Source of the DNA: CAYQEC01 sp964569015
GTDB taxonomy: Bacteria > Actinomycetota > Acidimicrobiia > Spongiisociales > UBA5794
Direction: 5' to 3'
Assembly: GCA_964569015.1 (NCBI GenBank)
Contig: CAZMSN010000008.1
Location: 1 to 46,582 of the forward strand
Length of the DNA stretch: 46,582 nucleotides
Position 1 is the first letter of the stretch, and the number at the start of each line of letters is the position of its first letter. The notes under the pieces were generated by a model. The model saw only the letters and a program-made list of their open reading frames with translations. It had not been told where the DNA came from and searched no databases. Made by a program: the position numbers and the translations under genes. Below, one piece after another: positions 1 to 8,192 of this stretch.

Positions 1-1
1 C

Positions 2-814
2 TCAACGACGCCTCATCGCCGCCGCCAGATCGGCGACCGCCGGCCGGAGCGAGTCCGCCGCCGCTGCTGCACTCGGGGCGTCTAGCACTCTGCGCACCAG
101 CACCGACCCGACGATCACACCGTCGGCGACCCCGGCGGCAATCCTCGCCTGTTCCGGGGTCGAGATGCCCACCCCCAGCACCAGCGGGATATCGGTGGCC
201 GCCTTCACCCGGGCCGCCAGATCGACGGCGCGCCCGCTCGATTGCGCCCGCTCGCCGGTCACCCCCATGTCGGCGACGCCGTAGATGAACACCGGCTCGG
301 CCGCCACCACCTGCGCCAGCCGCTCGGCCGGCGTCGTCGGGGCCACGAACAGCGCCAGCCCCAACCCTCTGCGCTCGAAGGCCGCGCGGAAGTCGGCGGA
401 CTCGTCGACCGGCATGTCGGCGACGATGACCCCCGAGCCACCTGACGCGGCCACCCGGTCCGCGAACTCGTCGAGCCCGATCCGAAACACCGGGTTGGCG
501 TAAGTCATCACCACCACCGGTTTGCCGGTGCGCTCGGTTACCGCCGCTACTACGTCTAGGCCCGGCTCGAGCCCGGACCCGGCCTCCAGCGCCTGGAGCC
601 CGGCTTCGTGGATGGTGGGGCCGTCCATGAGCGGATCCGAATACGGAATCCCCACCTCGAAGCCGTCAGCCCCGGCGGCCGCCATCGCCTCGAAGAGCGC
701 CGGGGACTCGGACACCGTGGGAAGACCCGCGGTCATGTAGGGCAGGAGCGCCGCTCGATCCTCGGCGGCGGTCGCCGCGAACATGTCTCGCAGCCGATCG
801 AATCCGTCAGTCAT
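2..814 (-). CDS. trpA: tryptophan synthase alpha chain
   Basis: Converts indole-3-glycerol phosphate to indole and glyceraldehyde-3-phosphate as the alpha subunit of the cytosolic alpha2-beta2 tryptophan synthase. At 270 aa it has the usual family length and a complete TIM-barrel pattern. The catalytic Glu lies in FEVGIPYSDP and the catalytic Asp just after it in LMDGPTIHEAG. The phosphate-binding loops VLGVGIST and GVIVGSVLVRRV are near the C-terminus. The ATG start overlaps the trpB stop by 8 bases (ATGACTGA), so translation is probably coupled to trpB, its functional partner. It is the last gene of the trpC-F-B-A run. Its stop lies 2 bases from the window edge, so downstream context is not visible. 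Confidence 0.97.
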   Translation of the reverse strand: MTDGFDRLRDMFAATAAEDRAALLPYMTAGLPTVSESPALFEAMAAAGADGFEVGIPYSDPLMDGPTIHEAGLQALEAGSGLEPGLDVVAAVTERTGKPVVVMTYANPVFRIGLDEFADRVAASGGSGVIVADMPVDESADFRAAFERRGLGLALFVAPTTPAERLAQVVAAEPVFIYGVADMGVTGERAQSSGRAVDLAARVKAATDIPLVLGVGISTPEQARIAAGVADGVIVGSVLVRRVLDAPSAAAAADSLRPAVADLAAAMRRR

Positions 815-1991
815 CCCGAGCCTTCAGTTGTTCCAGGTCCTTGTCCCCGCGACCTGACAGGTTCACCACCACGTTCTTGCCGACGAGGCTCTCGGCCTCG
901 CGGACCACCCAGGCCAGGGCGTGCGCCGACTCCAGGGCGGGGATGATTCCCTCGGTCTCGGTGAGCAGGTGAAGTGCCGCCACCGCCTCCTCGTCGGTCA
1001 CGGTCTCGTAGCGCACCAGTCCTGCCTCCTTGAGATAGGCATGCTCGGGACCGACGCCCGGGTAGTCGAGCCCGGCCGAGATCGAATGGGCCTCGAGGAT
1101 CTGGCCGGCGTCGTCTTGGAGGAGATAGGACAACGAGCCGTGGATCACCCCCGGAGTGCCGGCCGCCAGGGAGGCGCCGTGGTGCCCGCTGGCCAGGCCC
1201 AAGCCGCCCGCTTCCACGCCCACCAGCTCCACTCCCGATCCGGCATAGGGATAGAACACACCGATGGAGTTCGAACCCCCGCCGACGCACGCCACGATGA
1301 CGTCCGGCTCCGGCCGCTGTGGGGTCGAGCCGTCCATCTGCCGTTGCAGCTCCTCCCCGATGACCTTCTGGAACTCGCGCACGATCCACGGGAAGGGGTG
1401 CGGCCCCACGACCGAGCCGATGATGTAGTGCGTCGTCTCGACCGTGGCGACCCAGTCACGCAGCGCCGCCGACACCGCGTCCTTGAGAGTGGCAGCCCCC
1501 GTCGCAACCGGTATCACCTCGGTCCCGAGCAGCCGCATGCGGAGCACGTTGGGAGCCTGACGCTCGATGTCCTTGGTCCCCATGTACACGACGCCTTCCA
1601 GACCGAGCAAGGCACATGCGGTGGCAACGGCAACGCCGTGCTGGCCAGCACCCGTCTCGGCGATGATGCGGTGCTTACCCATGCGTTGGGCGAGCAGCGC
1701 CTGTCCGATGGTGTTGTTGATCTTGTGGGCGCCGGTATGGGCGAGGTCCTCGCGCTTGAGGAAGAGGCGCATCCCGAGCCGCTCCGAGAGGCGCCGGGCC
1801 CGATAGACCGGGGTGGGACGGCCGACATAGGTGGTGAGGAGCTCCTCCATCTCGGCCTGGAACGCCGGATCGGCCCTCGCCTCTTCGAAGGCGGCCTCCA
1901 GCTCCAGCAACGCCGGCATGAGGGTCTCAGGAGCGAACCGTCCCCCGTAGGATCCGAACCTGCCCTGCTCGTCGGGACGCTCCAACCTCAC
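807..1991 (-). CDS. trpB: tryptophan synthase beta chain
   Basis: PLP-dependent beta subunit that condenses indole with L-serine to make tryptophan. It is 394 aa, full length. The PLP lysine sits in HTGAHKINN, and the phosphate-binding glycine loop is GGGSNSIGVF. The N-terminal GSYGGRFAPETLMPAL block is typical of the TrpB1 class that pairs with TrpA, rather than the stand-alone TrpB2 class. The GTG start overlaps the trpF stop by 4 bases (GTGA) and the end overlaps trpA by 8 bases, indicating a translationally coupled operon. No damage is seen. Confidence 0.98.
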   Translation of the reverse strand: MRLERPDEQGRFGSYGGRFAPETLMPALLELEAAFEEARADPAFQAEMEELLTTYVGRPTPVYRARRLSERLGMRLFLKREDLAHTGAHKINNTIGQALLAQRMGKHRIIAETGAGQHGVAVATACALLGLEGVVYMGTKDIERQAPNVLRMRLLGTEVIPVATGAATLKDAVSAALRDWVATVETTHYIIGSVVGPHPFPWIVREFQKVIGEELQRQMDGSTPQRPEPDVIVACVGGGSNSIGVFYPYAGSGVELVGVEAGGLGLASGHHGASLAAGTPGVIHGSLSYLLQDDAGQILEAHSISAGLDYPGVGPEHAYLKEAGLVRYETVTDEEAVAALHLLTETEGIIPALESAHALAWVVREAESLVGKNVVVNLSGRGDKDLEQLKARDD

Positions 1992-2590
1992 GCCTGCTTC
2001 GCCTTCCTGATGAAGTCGCCCACCCTACCGTGGTCCTTGACACCCGGAGCCGACTCCAGGCCGCTCGAAGCGTCAACGCCCCACGGGTGCAGCGCCCGAA
2101 CGGCCTCCGCCACATTGTCGGCGCCGAGACCTCCCGCCAGCACCCACGGACGCTCGATCCCGGTGGCAAGCTCCCAATCGAAGCGGCGGCCGGTGCCCCC
2201 GAGCACCTCGGCATCGGAAGCATCGAGGAGCGGAATGCCCTCTCCCGGAGGCGGAAGCACCATGTCGGCGGCCGCTCTCACCGGCCGCAGCACGAAGAGC
2301 CCGGCGGCGACCGCGACCGCGGCCGCCAACGCCGCGTCGGCACCGTAGGGCTGCACGCCCCCGGCGCCGACCTCAGCTGCGATGGCCAGCAGCTCGTCGG
2401 GCGCGAGATCGATCGTGAGCACCACTTTCTCGACGCTGCCTGCCACGGCCGCCAGCGCCGCCGCCCGGCGCGGCGTCACGAAACGGGGAGACTCGGGAAT
2501 GAGCACAAAACCTACGGCGTCCGCTCCAGCCGTCACCGCGGCGGCCACGTCTTCTTCTTCCGTCAGCCCACAGACCTTGACCCAGGTCAC
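1988..2590 (-). CDS. trpF: phosphoribosylanthranilate isomerase
   Basis: Isomerises N-(5-phosphoribosyl)anthranilate to the carboxyphenylamino-deoxyribulose phosphate that TrpC uses. It is 200 aa and begins with the family signature KVCGLT, whose Cys is the general base. The catalytic Asp lies in the WGVDASSGLES block near the C-terminus. It is a stand-alone trpF, so this organism neither uses a trpC-trpF fusion nor needs the actinobacterial bifunctional PriA for this step. The GTG start overlaps the trpC stop by 4 bases and the stop overlaps the trpB start by 4 bases. Confidence 0.95.
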   Translation of the reverse strand: MTWVKVCGLTEEEDVAAAVTAGADAVGFVLIPESPRFVTPRRAAALAAVAGSVEKVVLTIDLAPDELLAIAAEVGAGGVQPYGADAALAAAVAVAAGLFVLRPVRAAADMVLPPPGEGIPLLDASDAEVLGGTGRRFDWELATGIERPWVLAGGLGADNVAEAVRALHPWGVDASSGLESAPGVKDHGRVGDFIRKAKQA

Positions 2591-3351
2591 GGCGCGGCCT
2601 TCCGCAACGCCGCCACGAATCCCTCCGGGTCACCAGCGCGTACCGCCGCCTCCCCCACCAGGATGGCGTCGTAGCCGGCCGTCGCCATGCGGGCCGCCCC
2701 GTCCGGCGACGAGACACCGCTCTCGGCGACCTTGATCGCCGCAACCGGGATGTCTCCGGCGAGCCGCTCGGCCACCGCGAGGTCGGTGACGAAGGTGCGC
2801 AGGTCCCGGTTGTTGACCCCGATCAGACACGCCCCCGTGTCGCGGGCGACCGCGAGGTCTTCCGCATCGTGTACCTCCACCAGCGCATCGATCCCGACCT
2901 CCGCGCTGACGGCGAGCAGTCGCTGCAGCCGCTCCGGCTCCAGAATCGCGACGATGAGCAGCAGTGCATCCGCTCCCGCGCCCGCTGCCTCGTACACCTG
3001 GAGCGGGTCGATGATGAAGTCCTTGCGCAACACGGGCAGCGGTACCGCCGCACGCACCGCCCTCAGATCGTCGAGCGAGCCGCCGAAGTAGACCGGCTCG
3101 GTGAGCACAGAGACGGCGGCCGCTCCCCCCTTCCAATAGGCGGTCGCTTGCGCTACCGGATCGAGCCCCGGCGCGATCGGGCCCGCAGACGGCGACCGGC
3201 GCTTGATCTCGGCGATCACCTGGAGCCCCGGAGCCGAGACGGCATCGACGAAACCTCGGACCGGTTCCCGTCGCCCCGTCCATTCCTCAGGGGGCGCGGC
3301 GGCGAGGGCGGTGACCCGCAGCCGGGTCGCTTGCAGGATGTCGGCGAGCAT
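2587..3351 (-). CDS. trpC: indole-3-glycerol phosphate synthase
   Basis: Ring-closing decarboxylase that makes indole-3-glycerol phosphate, the substrate of TrpA. It is 254 aa from the ATG at 3351. The longer open frame to 3495 adds 48 residues of non-homologous, low-complexity sequence. Visible hallmarks are the catalytic Lys/Glu segment VIAEIKRRSPSAG, the LRKDFI lysine, the EVH glutamate and the IGVNNRDL loop. A TANNNT box (TACGAT) ends 7 bases before the start codon and there is no Shine-Dalgarno, so this gene may be the leaderless first gene of a trpC-F-B-A transcript that is separate from trpE. Confidence 0.95.
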   Translation of the reverse strand: MLADILQATRLRVTALAAAPPEEWTGRREPVRGFVDAVSAPGLQVIAEIKRRSPSAGPIAPGLDPVAQATAYWKGGAAAVSVLTEPVYFGGSLDDLRAVRAAVPLPVLRKDFIIDPLQVYEAAGAGADALLLIVAILEPERLQRLLAVSAEVGIDALVEVHDAEDLAVARDTGACLIGVNNRDLRTFVTDLAVAERLAGDIPVAAIKVAESGVSSPDGAARMATAGYDAILVGEAAVRAGDPEGFVAALRKAAP

Positions 3352-3358
3352 GGTGGGG

Positions 3359-3364
3359 ATCGTA
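3359..3364 (-). promoter_or_regulatory. candidate -10 element for a leaderless trpC transcript
   Basis: TACGAT on the minus strand fits the actinobacterial TANNNT -10 pattern. Seven bases separate it from the trpC ATG, the spacing at which transcription would begin at or next to the start codon. No Shine-Dalgarno precedes trpC and no clear -35 is visible. The call rests on pattern and spacing only. Confidence 0.35.
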
Positions 3365-3497
3365 GCCCCGACGGTCCCTCGGCCCGGACGCCGGTGGCCC
3401 CCACAATACCCCTGACACGGTGCGTCGCCGATCGGTACGCTCGGTAGTTGCGGCATCGCACCCCCACCGCCGCTCCCGAAGGAGAAGGTTTCCATGA

Positions 3498-3959
3498 CCC
3501 GCCGCCACCATCAACGAGGACGAGTCCACGTGGCAGGCGCCTGATCCCGCGGTGCCGGAGACCTACCCGCCCGATTCGGATCAGCAGCAGGCCGCCGTTG
3601 CCGCCACCGCGGATCTCGACGGGTACAACTGGGGCTACGACCCCTGGCACTACACGACTCCCGAAGGCTCGTACTCCACCGACCCCGACGGCCCCGCCCG
3701 AACCGTGGAATTCCGGGAAATGGTGCAGTCGCTCAACGAGCCCGGGCTGCGGGTGGTGATAGACGTCGTGTACAACCACACCACCGCCTCGGGCCAAGCC
3801 GACAGGTCGGTGCTCGATCGCATCGTGCCCGGGTACTACCACCGCCTCGACGGCGACGGGGTGGTCGAGACCTCCACCTGCTGCGCCAACACCGCCACGA
3901 CAACGGCGGTACCCGTGTTCAGGAGGAGGATGCCCGTCTTCGGGAGGTGGCGCCGCTAG
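3498..3959 (+). pseudogene. relic of a type I pullulanase (GH13), internal fragment
   Basis: The open frame from 3498 to the TAG at 3957-3959 translates, between about 3507 and 3896, into an unmistakable internal piece of type I pullulanase. Segments seen include TINEDESTWQ, YPPDSDQQQ, NWGYDPWHYTTPEGSY, TDPDGPARTVEFR, GLRVVIDVVYNHT (GH13 conserved region I) and VETSTCCANTA. Homology then stops and unrelated residues follow. An in-frame TGA at 3495 lies just upstream and no plausible pullulanase start exists. About 130 residues remain of an enzyme normally longer than 600 aa; the nucleophile and acid/base regions are gone. The fragment has no internal stops, so loss of the rest looks fairly recent. 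It lies between trpE and trpC, antisense to both. Confidence 0.85.
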
Positions 3960-4009
3960 GCCCGTCCATCCCCGAGAGCGGCAGACCGCGCTCCGCCGGC
4001 CCTGCGGGC

Positions 4010-5497
4010 TCAGATGGCGCGGGAGCCCTCGATGGCGGCCAGCACCGCGGCGGCTTTGCTGAGGCATTCCTGGTACTCGGAAGCAGGGTCGCTGTCGGCC
4101 ACGATGCCCGCTCCCGCCTGTACCCAGGCCTTCCCGCCGGCCGCGACCAGAGTGCGCAGGGCGATGGCGGTGTCAACGTTGCCCGAGAAGTCGATGTAGC
4201 CGACCGCACCGGCGTATGGGCCTCGCGCCGTCGGCTCGAGGTCGTCGATGATCTCCATGGCCCGCACCTTCGGAGCCCCCGAGACCGTGCCGTGCGGGAA
4301 GGTGGCGCGGAGCACGTCCACCGGCCCGACCCCGGGACGAAGGGTTCCCGACACGTTGGAGACGATGTGCATGACGTGCGAGTAGCGCTCGATCACCATC
4401 AGCTCGTCGACGGTGACCGATCCGTACTCACACACTCGCCCCAGATCGTTGCGGGCCAGATCGACCAACATCACATGCTCGGCGCGCTCTTTGGGGTCGG
4501 CCAGCAACTCCCGCTCCAGGGCGGCGTCCTCCTCGTCGGTGGCGCCCCGCGGCCGGGTCCCGGCGATGGGCCGGCTCGTCGCTTGCCCGTCGCGGGCACG
4601 AGACATCACCTCGGGCGAGGAGCCGACGATGGCGACATCCCCGTGCCGCACGAAGAACATGAAGGGCGATGGATTCACGAGCCGCAGCGACCGGTAGATC
4701 GAGAACGGGTCGCCCTCGAAATCGACCTCCAACCGTAGCGATGGCACGATCTGAAAGGCATCGCCCGCCTTGATGTGCTCGATTGCGACCCGCACTGCCG
4801 CCTGGAACTCGTCCGCTGTCATGTTGGCACGAGATTGAGGCGTGCGATCGAAGTCCGGCCTGCGATGAATGCGATACGACTCCCCGGCACCCAGCGCTTC
4901 GACCGCCGCCGCCAGGTCCTCGACCGCGGTGTCATAGGCGGCGCCCGGATCGCCGTCACCGACGAAGACGTTGCGGATGAGGCGCACCGTCTGACGAAAG
5001 CGGTCGACGACGGCGAGCATCCCGAAGAAGTGCCACATCATCTCGGGAAGGCCCCGATCGTCGGGAGGGCGGTTCGGCAGGTGCTCGATGCAACGCACCA
5101 CGTCGTAGGCGAGGTACCCCACCGCACCCGCATACAGAGGTGGCGGTAGGTCGCCCAGGCCGACTGTCTCCGGTGGCGGCGTGGTGTACCGCCCGATCAC
5201 CTGCTCGAGCACAGTGAGCGCGTCCCCGGCGGGTATCTCCACCGACGCGCCCTCGGCCCAGCACCTGCCGTCGCGTGCCAGCAACGTGAACTCGGGGCGC
5301 CATCCCACGAACGACCAGCGGGCCCACCGGTCCCCACCTTCGACCGATTCGAGGAGGAAACCGGGCTGCTTCGCCACCAGCTTCTCGAAGACCGAGACGG
5401 CGGTCTCTCGATCGCCGAGCACCTCGATCGACACCGGCACCACCGGATACTCGGCGGCCAGGGCCACAAACTGGGATCGTTCCAGGTCAGGCTGCAT
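4010..5497 (-). CDS. trpE: anthranilate synthase component I
   Basis: Converts chorismate to anthranilate, with ammonia supplied by a TrpG glutaminase not encoded in this window. It is 495 aa, full length. The C-terminal chorismate-binding core shows IAGTRPRG, LARNDLGRV, PHGTVSGAPKVRAMEI, GPYAGAVGYIDF and GAGIVADSDP. The N-terminal half carries the feedback-site region beginning with LLESVEGG. The short N-terminus and this motif set fit TrpE better than PabB, as does its position beside trpCFBA. The 658-base gap to trpC, filled by the pullulanase relic, makes cotranscription with trpC doubtful. There is no leader peptide with tryptophan codons upstream. Confidence 0.95.
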   Translation of the reverse strand: MQPDLERSQFVALAAEYPVVPVSIEVLGDRETAVSVFEKLVAKQPGFLLESVEGGDRWARWSFVGWRPEFTLLARDGRCWAEGASVEIPAGDALTVLEQVIGRYTTPPPETVGLGDLPPPLYAGAVGYLAYDVVRCIEHLPNRPPDDRGLPEMMWHFFGMLAVVDRFRQTVRLIRNVFVGDGDPGAAYDTAVEDLAAAVEALGAGESYRIHRRPDFDRTPQSRANMTADEFQAAVRVAIEHIKAGDAFQIVPSLRLEVDFEGDPFSIYRSLRLVNPSPFMFFVRHGDVAIVGSSPEVMSRARDGQATSRPIAGTRPRGATDEEDAALERELLADPKERAEHVMLVDLARNDLGRVCEYGSVTVDELMVIERYSHVMHIVSNVSGTLRPGVGPVDVLRATFPHGTVSGAPKVRAMEIIDDLEPTARGPYAGAVGYIDFSGNVDTAIALRTLVAAGGKAWVQAGAGIVADSDPASEYQECLSKAAAVLAAIEGSRAI

Positions 5498-5503
5498 CCA
5501 GCG

Positions 5504-5509
5504 AGGTTA
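5504..5509 (-). promoter_or_regulatory. candidate -10 element for a leaderless trpE transcript
   Basis: TAACCT (TANNNT pattern) lies 6 bases upstream of the trpE ATG on the minus strand, and no Shine-Dalgarno sequence is present between them. This arrangement is typical of leaderless actinobacterial genes and leaves no room for a transcription attenuator. Confidence 0.4.
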
Positions 5510-5667
5510 TCGGATCTCGGGCGTCAGGAGTACACGAGACGCGAGGAAGGACGTGGCCCCCAGCCGGGCACGCGGCGACCTCACCGCCGGGTAACCTCAT
5601 GCCCGCGGATGAAGAAGGGGCCCATCACAGAGACGGACGCGACCACGCCGGCGGACCGGAACCGCCC

Positions 5668-6969
5668 ATGACGTCTCGCGGCCCGAAGCTTCATTTTGCG
5701 ATGCGCGATCGGCGCATGCTCACCCTCATGTTCCTGGCGGGATTCGTCGCCGCCTACGGCGGCAGCCAGATCTCCCACACCCTCCCCTTTGCACGCAAGA
5801 GCCTGGGACTCAGCGAAGGAGGAATGTTCTGGGTGTTCGGGATCACTCGTCTGATCTCGCTGCTTGGCCTGGCATTCGCGGTGGTTGCAGACCGCATCGG
5901 CCGCCGCAAGCCTTTCCTCGTCGCCTACGCCATGATCCCGGCCGGCAATCTGCTCACGGTGCTGCTCCCCGGCGTCGCGGGGTTCGTACTGGCGCAGGCC
6001 GTCACCCGGGTGGCGGTGGTCGCCGTCGCCGCCCTCGCCGTCGTCTACCTCGCCGAGGAGATCGCACCGGGGCGGCGAGCGCTCGGCTTGGGCATCTACG
6101 CCCTCGCCGGGGCGATGGGATCCGGGCTCGGGCTGGTACTGGTCCCCATCGCCGAGCAATCCCCGGACGCGTGGAAGACCCTCTTCGGCCTGACCGCGAT
6201 CGGGTTCATCCTGACGCCGCTACTCAATCGATTCCTGCGGGAGAGCCGGGCATTCACGCCGCACGGCCGGGATTTCACATTCGGCGAGGTGCTCGATAGC
6301 GGGCTGGCTCGGCACTTCTGGCCCCTGGCCGGAATGGCCTTCTTCATCGCCCTCTTCTCGTCTCCGGCGCTGAACTTCGTGATGGAACGGCTGGTCGACG
6401 ATCTGGAGTGGGAGGCCGCGCCTGCCCGATTCTTGCTCATCGTCTTCTCCGGACTGGGAACGGTGGGGCTGATCCTCGGCGGGCGGATGGCGGATTCGAT
6501 CGGCCGGCGCCACACCACCGTCGTCGCCCTCGTGCTCGGGCTCGCCGGGGGCATCGGCTTCTACACCCTCAGCAGCGGCTGGCTGCTGGCCCCCGCCATC
6601 TTCCTGGCGACCATGGGCCTGAGCATGCTCACTCCGACGTTCGCAGCCCACCGCTCCGAGCTCTTCCCCACTCGGGTGCGCGCCATGACCGCAGGGTGGA
6701 TCACGAACGTGGCCATCGTCGGCTCGATCACCGGATTCGTGATCGGAGCATTCGTGGTCGACCGTGCCGGGCTCCCGGCGACGATCTCTCTGCTGGGGTC
6801 GGGCCTCTTGGTGTCGATCTACCTCGTGCTGCGGTTGCCGGAAACGCGAGGCATGGATTTGGTTCGCTCCCGCGGAGCCCGGAGATCGAATGTCGACCGT
6901 GCCTCCGGGACGGGGGTGCCCTCGTCGCCACCGTCTTCGGCCAACGCCGGGTCCGACACCAGCGGCTGA
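5668..6969 (+). CDS. MFS transporter
   Basis: Major facilitator superfamily permease of 433 aa in the cytoplasmic membrane, with about 12 predicted hydrophobic helices. Both halves carry the loop 2-3 signature: ADRIGRRKPF in the N-terminal half and GRMADSIGRRHTTV in the C-terminal half. The C-terminal LRLPETRGMDL resembles the PETRG/PETKG motif of the sugar-porter and metabolite:H+ symporter branches. The substrate cannot be read from the sequence. The ATG at 5668 is chosen because residues before it in the longer frame (from 5599) are polar and low in complexity. The gene diverges from trpE, and nothing around it suggests a pathway. Confidence 0.85.
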   Translation: MTSRGPKLHFAMRDRRMLTLMFLAGFVAAYGGSQISHTLPFARKSLGLSEGGMFWVFGITRLISLLGLAFAVVADRIGRRKPFLVAYAMIPAGNLLTVLLPGVAGFVLAQAVTRVAVVAVAALAVVYLAEEIAPGRRALGLGIYALAGAMGSGLGLVLVPIAEQSPDAWKTLFGLTAIGFILTPLLNRFLRESRAFTPHGRDFTFGEVLDSGLARHFWPLAGMAFFIALFSSPALNFVMERLVDDLEWEAAPARFLLIVFSGLGTVGLILGGRMADSIGRRHTTVVALVLGLAGGIGFYTLSSGWLLAPAIFLATMGLSMLTPTFAAHRSELFPTRVRAMTAGWITNVAIVGSITGFVIGAFVVDRAGLPATISLLGSGLLVSIYLVLRLPETRGMDLVRSRGARRSNVDRASGTGVPSSPPSSANAGSDTSG

Positions 6970-6979
6970 TTCGGCGCCG

Positions 6980-7384
6980 TCAGGCTCCTGCTGGAACCCG
7001 GCGCGGCGGCTGGGCGGACTCCTGGTAGTAGACCGCCTTCCACGTACCGCCGCTCTTGTCGAACAAGAAGGTGGCCCCCGCCTCGTCGAAGATGTCCTTC
7101 TCACCCGTCTTCAGCGTGGCCACGACCCGGTAGACCCAGGCATATCGCACAAGGCCGCCGGGAAGGACCCGAATGTCGTCGATCGTTTCGATCTCGAACG
7201 CCGTGCACTCGGCGAAGTACTCTGCATTGTTGCGGTAGAACGCCTCGAAGTCGCCCAACGACCCGTCGGCGCCCATCATGAGGAAGTCCGGCGAGCGGGA
7301 GGACACGGCGAAGGCCGCCTCGAGATCCAGCGCCTCACATCTAGCGATCAGCTCTTCCACGACCGCCCGTAGCTCGTCCTCCAC
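6980..7384 (-). CDS. SnoaL-like / NTF2-fold protein
   Basis: This 134-aa protein has the pattern of the SnoaL/DUF4440 nuclear-transport-factor-2 fold. An N-terminal helix (EELIARCEALDLEAAFAV) is followed by a PDFLMMGADGSLGDFEAF segment and a run of beta strands ending WKAVYYQESAQPP. Such proteins may be small-molecule isomerases or hydrolases, or simply ligand-binding proteins; no catalytic residue can be assigned. It converges with the MFS gene, with 10 bases between their ends. Function unknown. Confidence 0.75.
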   Translation of the reverse strand: MEDELRAVVEELIARCEALDLEAAFAVSSRSPDFLMMGADGSLGDFEAFYRNNAEYFAECTAFEIETIDDIRVLPGGLVRYAWVYRVVATLKTGEKDIFDEAGATFLFDKSGGTWKAVYYQESAQPPRRVPAGA

Positions 7385-7431
7385 CTCGGTTCCTCCTCAC
7401 TGCGTGCTCTCCGTCGTCGCCGGCCATCGCC

Positions 7432-8124
7432 TCACCTCTCGAGCTCGGGAGGTGGCGTCTTGTGGGGATAGGGGCATCGATCCTCCAATGGGCACTCCCA
7501 GCACAGGGGCCTGCGGGCGTCGCACACGTCACGGCCGAACTGGATGAAGCGCATCGACACCCCGGTCCACTCCGTCTCGGGATAGAGCGCCCGCAGCGCG
7601 AACTCGATCTTCACGGGATCGGTCTCGGTGGTGAGCCCCAGCCTGCCGGCCACCCGCTTGACGTGGGTGTCCACCGCGATCGCCGGGATCCCCCACGCTT
7701 CGGCGAGAACGACGCTGGCGGTCTTGCGGCCGACGCCGCGAAGTGAGGTCATCGCCTCGAGGTCGGCCGGTGCTTCGCCGCCGTAGCGATCGACGAGATC
7801 TCCGGCGAGAGCGATGATCGACCTGGTCTTCTGCCGGTAGTAGCCGGTCGAGTACACCACCGCCTCGACCGCCTCCGGGTCGGCCTCTGCCAGGTCTCCT
7901 GGAGTCGGCCACCGACGGAACAGCTCGGGTGTGACCCGATTGACGTTCTCGTCGGTGGTCTGGGCCGAGAGCACCGTAGCCACGAGGAGCTGCCACGGTT
8001 CGTCATAGCGCAACGCCGTGCCGATCAATGGGTAGCGCTTGCGGAGCCGGTCCAGGATGACACGGGCATTGCGGCGCTCTTCGACCGAAGGCTCCGTCTT
8101 CTCTCCTCGGTGCTGGTGTGCCAT
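7432..8124 (-). CDS. nth: endonuclease III (DNA glycosylase/AP lyase)
   Basis: Base-excision repair enzyme that removes oxidised pyrimidines and cleaves the abasic site. It is 230 aa. The helix-hairpin-helix LRGVGRKTA carries the catalytic Lys, and the catalytic Asp is in AIAVDTHVKR. The C-terminal [4Fe-4S] cluster pattern Cys-X6-Cys-X2-Cys-X5-Cys is intact in CDARRPLCWECPLEDRC. The gene is divergent from xpt. A TAGCAT box lies 9 bases before its start, so it may also be leaderless. Complete and undamaged. Confidence 0.97.
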   Translation of the reverse strand: MAHQHRGEKTEPSVEERRNARVILDRLRKRYPLIGTALRYDEPWQLLVATVLSAQTTDENVNRVTPELFRRWPTPGDLAEADPEAVEAVVYSTGYYRQKTRSIIALAGDLVDRYGGEAPADLEAMTSLRGVGRKTASVVLAEAWGIPAIAVDTHVKRVAGRLGLTTETDPVKIEFALRALYPETEWTGVSMRFIQFGRDVCDARRPLCWECPLEDRCPYPHKTPPPELER

Positions 8125-8179
8125 CGACAGCGGATGCTAGGAGACTGCCGCGACACGGATCGAGCCGCGTCCCCGCGGT

Positions 8180-8185
8180 TACGAT
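8180..8185 (+). promoter_or_regulatory. candidate -10 element for leaderless xpt
   Basis: TACGAT matches the TANNNT pattern and ends 7 bases before the GTG at 8193, which begins the region that aligns with known Xpt N-termini. No Shine-Dalgarno is visible. The box argues for GTG 8193 and against the overlapping ATG at 8184. Confidence 0.35.
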
Positions 8186-8192
8186 GTCGGCC

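Noticed and set aside
3352..3495. N-terminal extension of trpC
   Set aside because: The added 48 residues have no TrpC similarity, and the ATG at 3351 aligns with normal TrpC starts and sits behind a -10-like box.
3216..4067. Minus-strand frame across the trpE-trpC gap
   Set aside because: It is antisense to the pullulanase relic and out of frame with trpC. Its Gly/Val/His-rich composition is a reverse-complement shadow.
5498..5667. trp leader peptide or T-box upstream of trpE
   Set aside because: No run of Trp codons, no T-box core, and the -10-like box abuts the start codon, leaving no leader.
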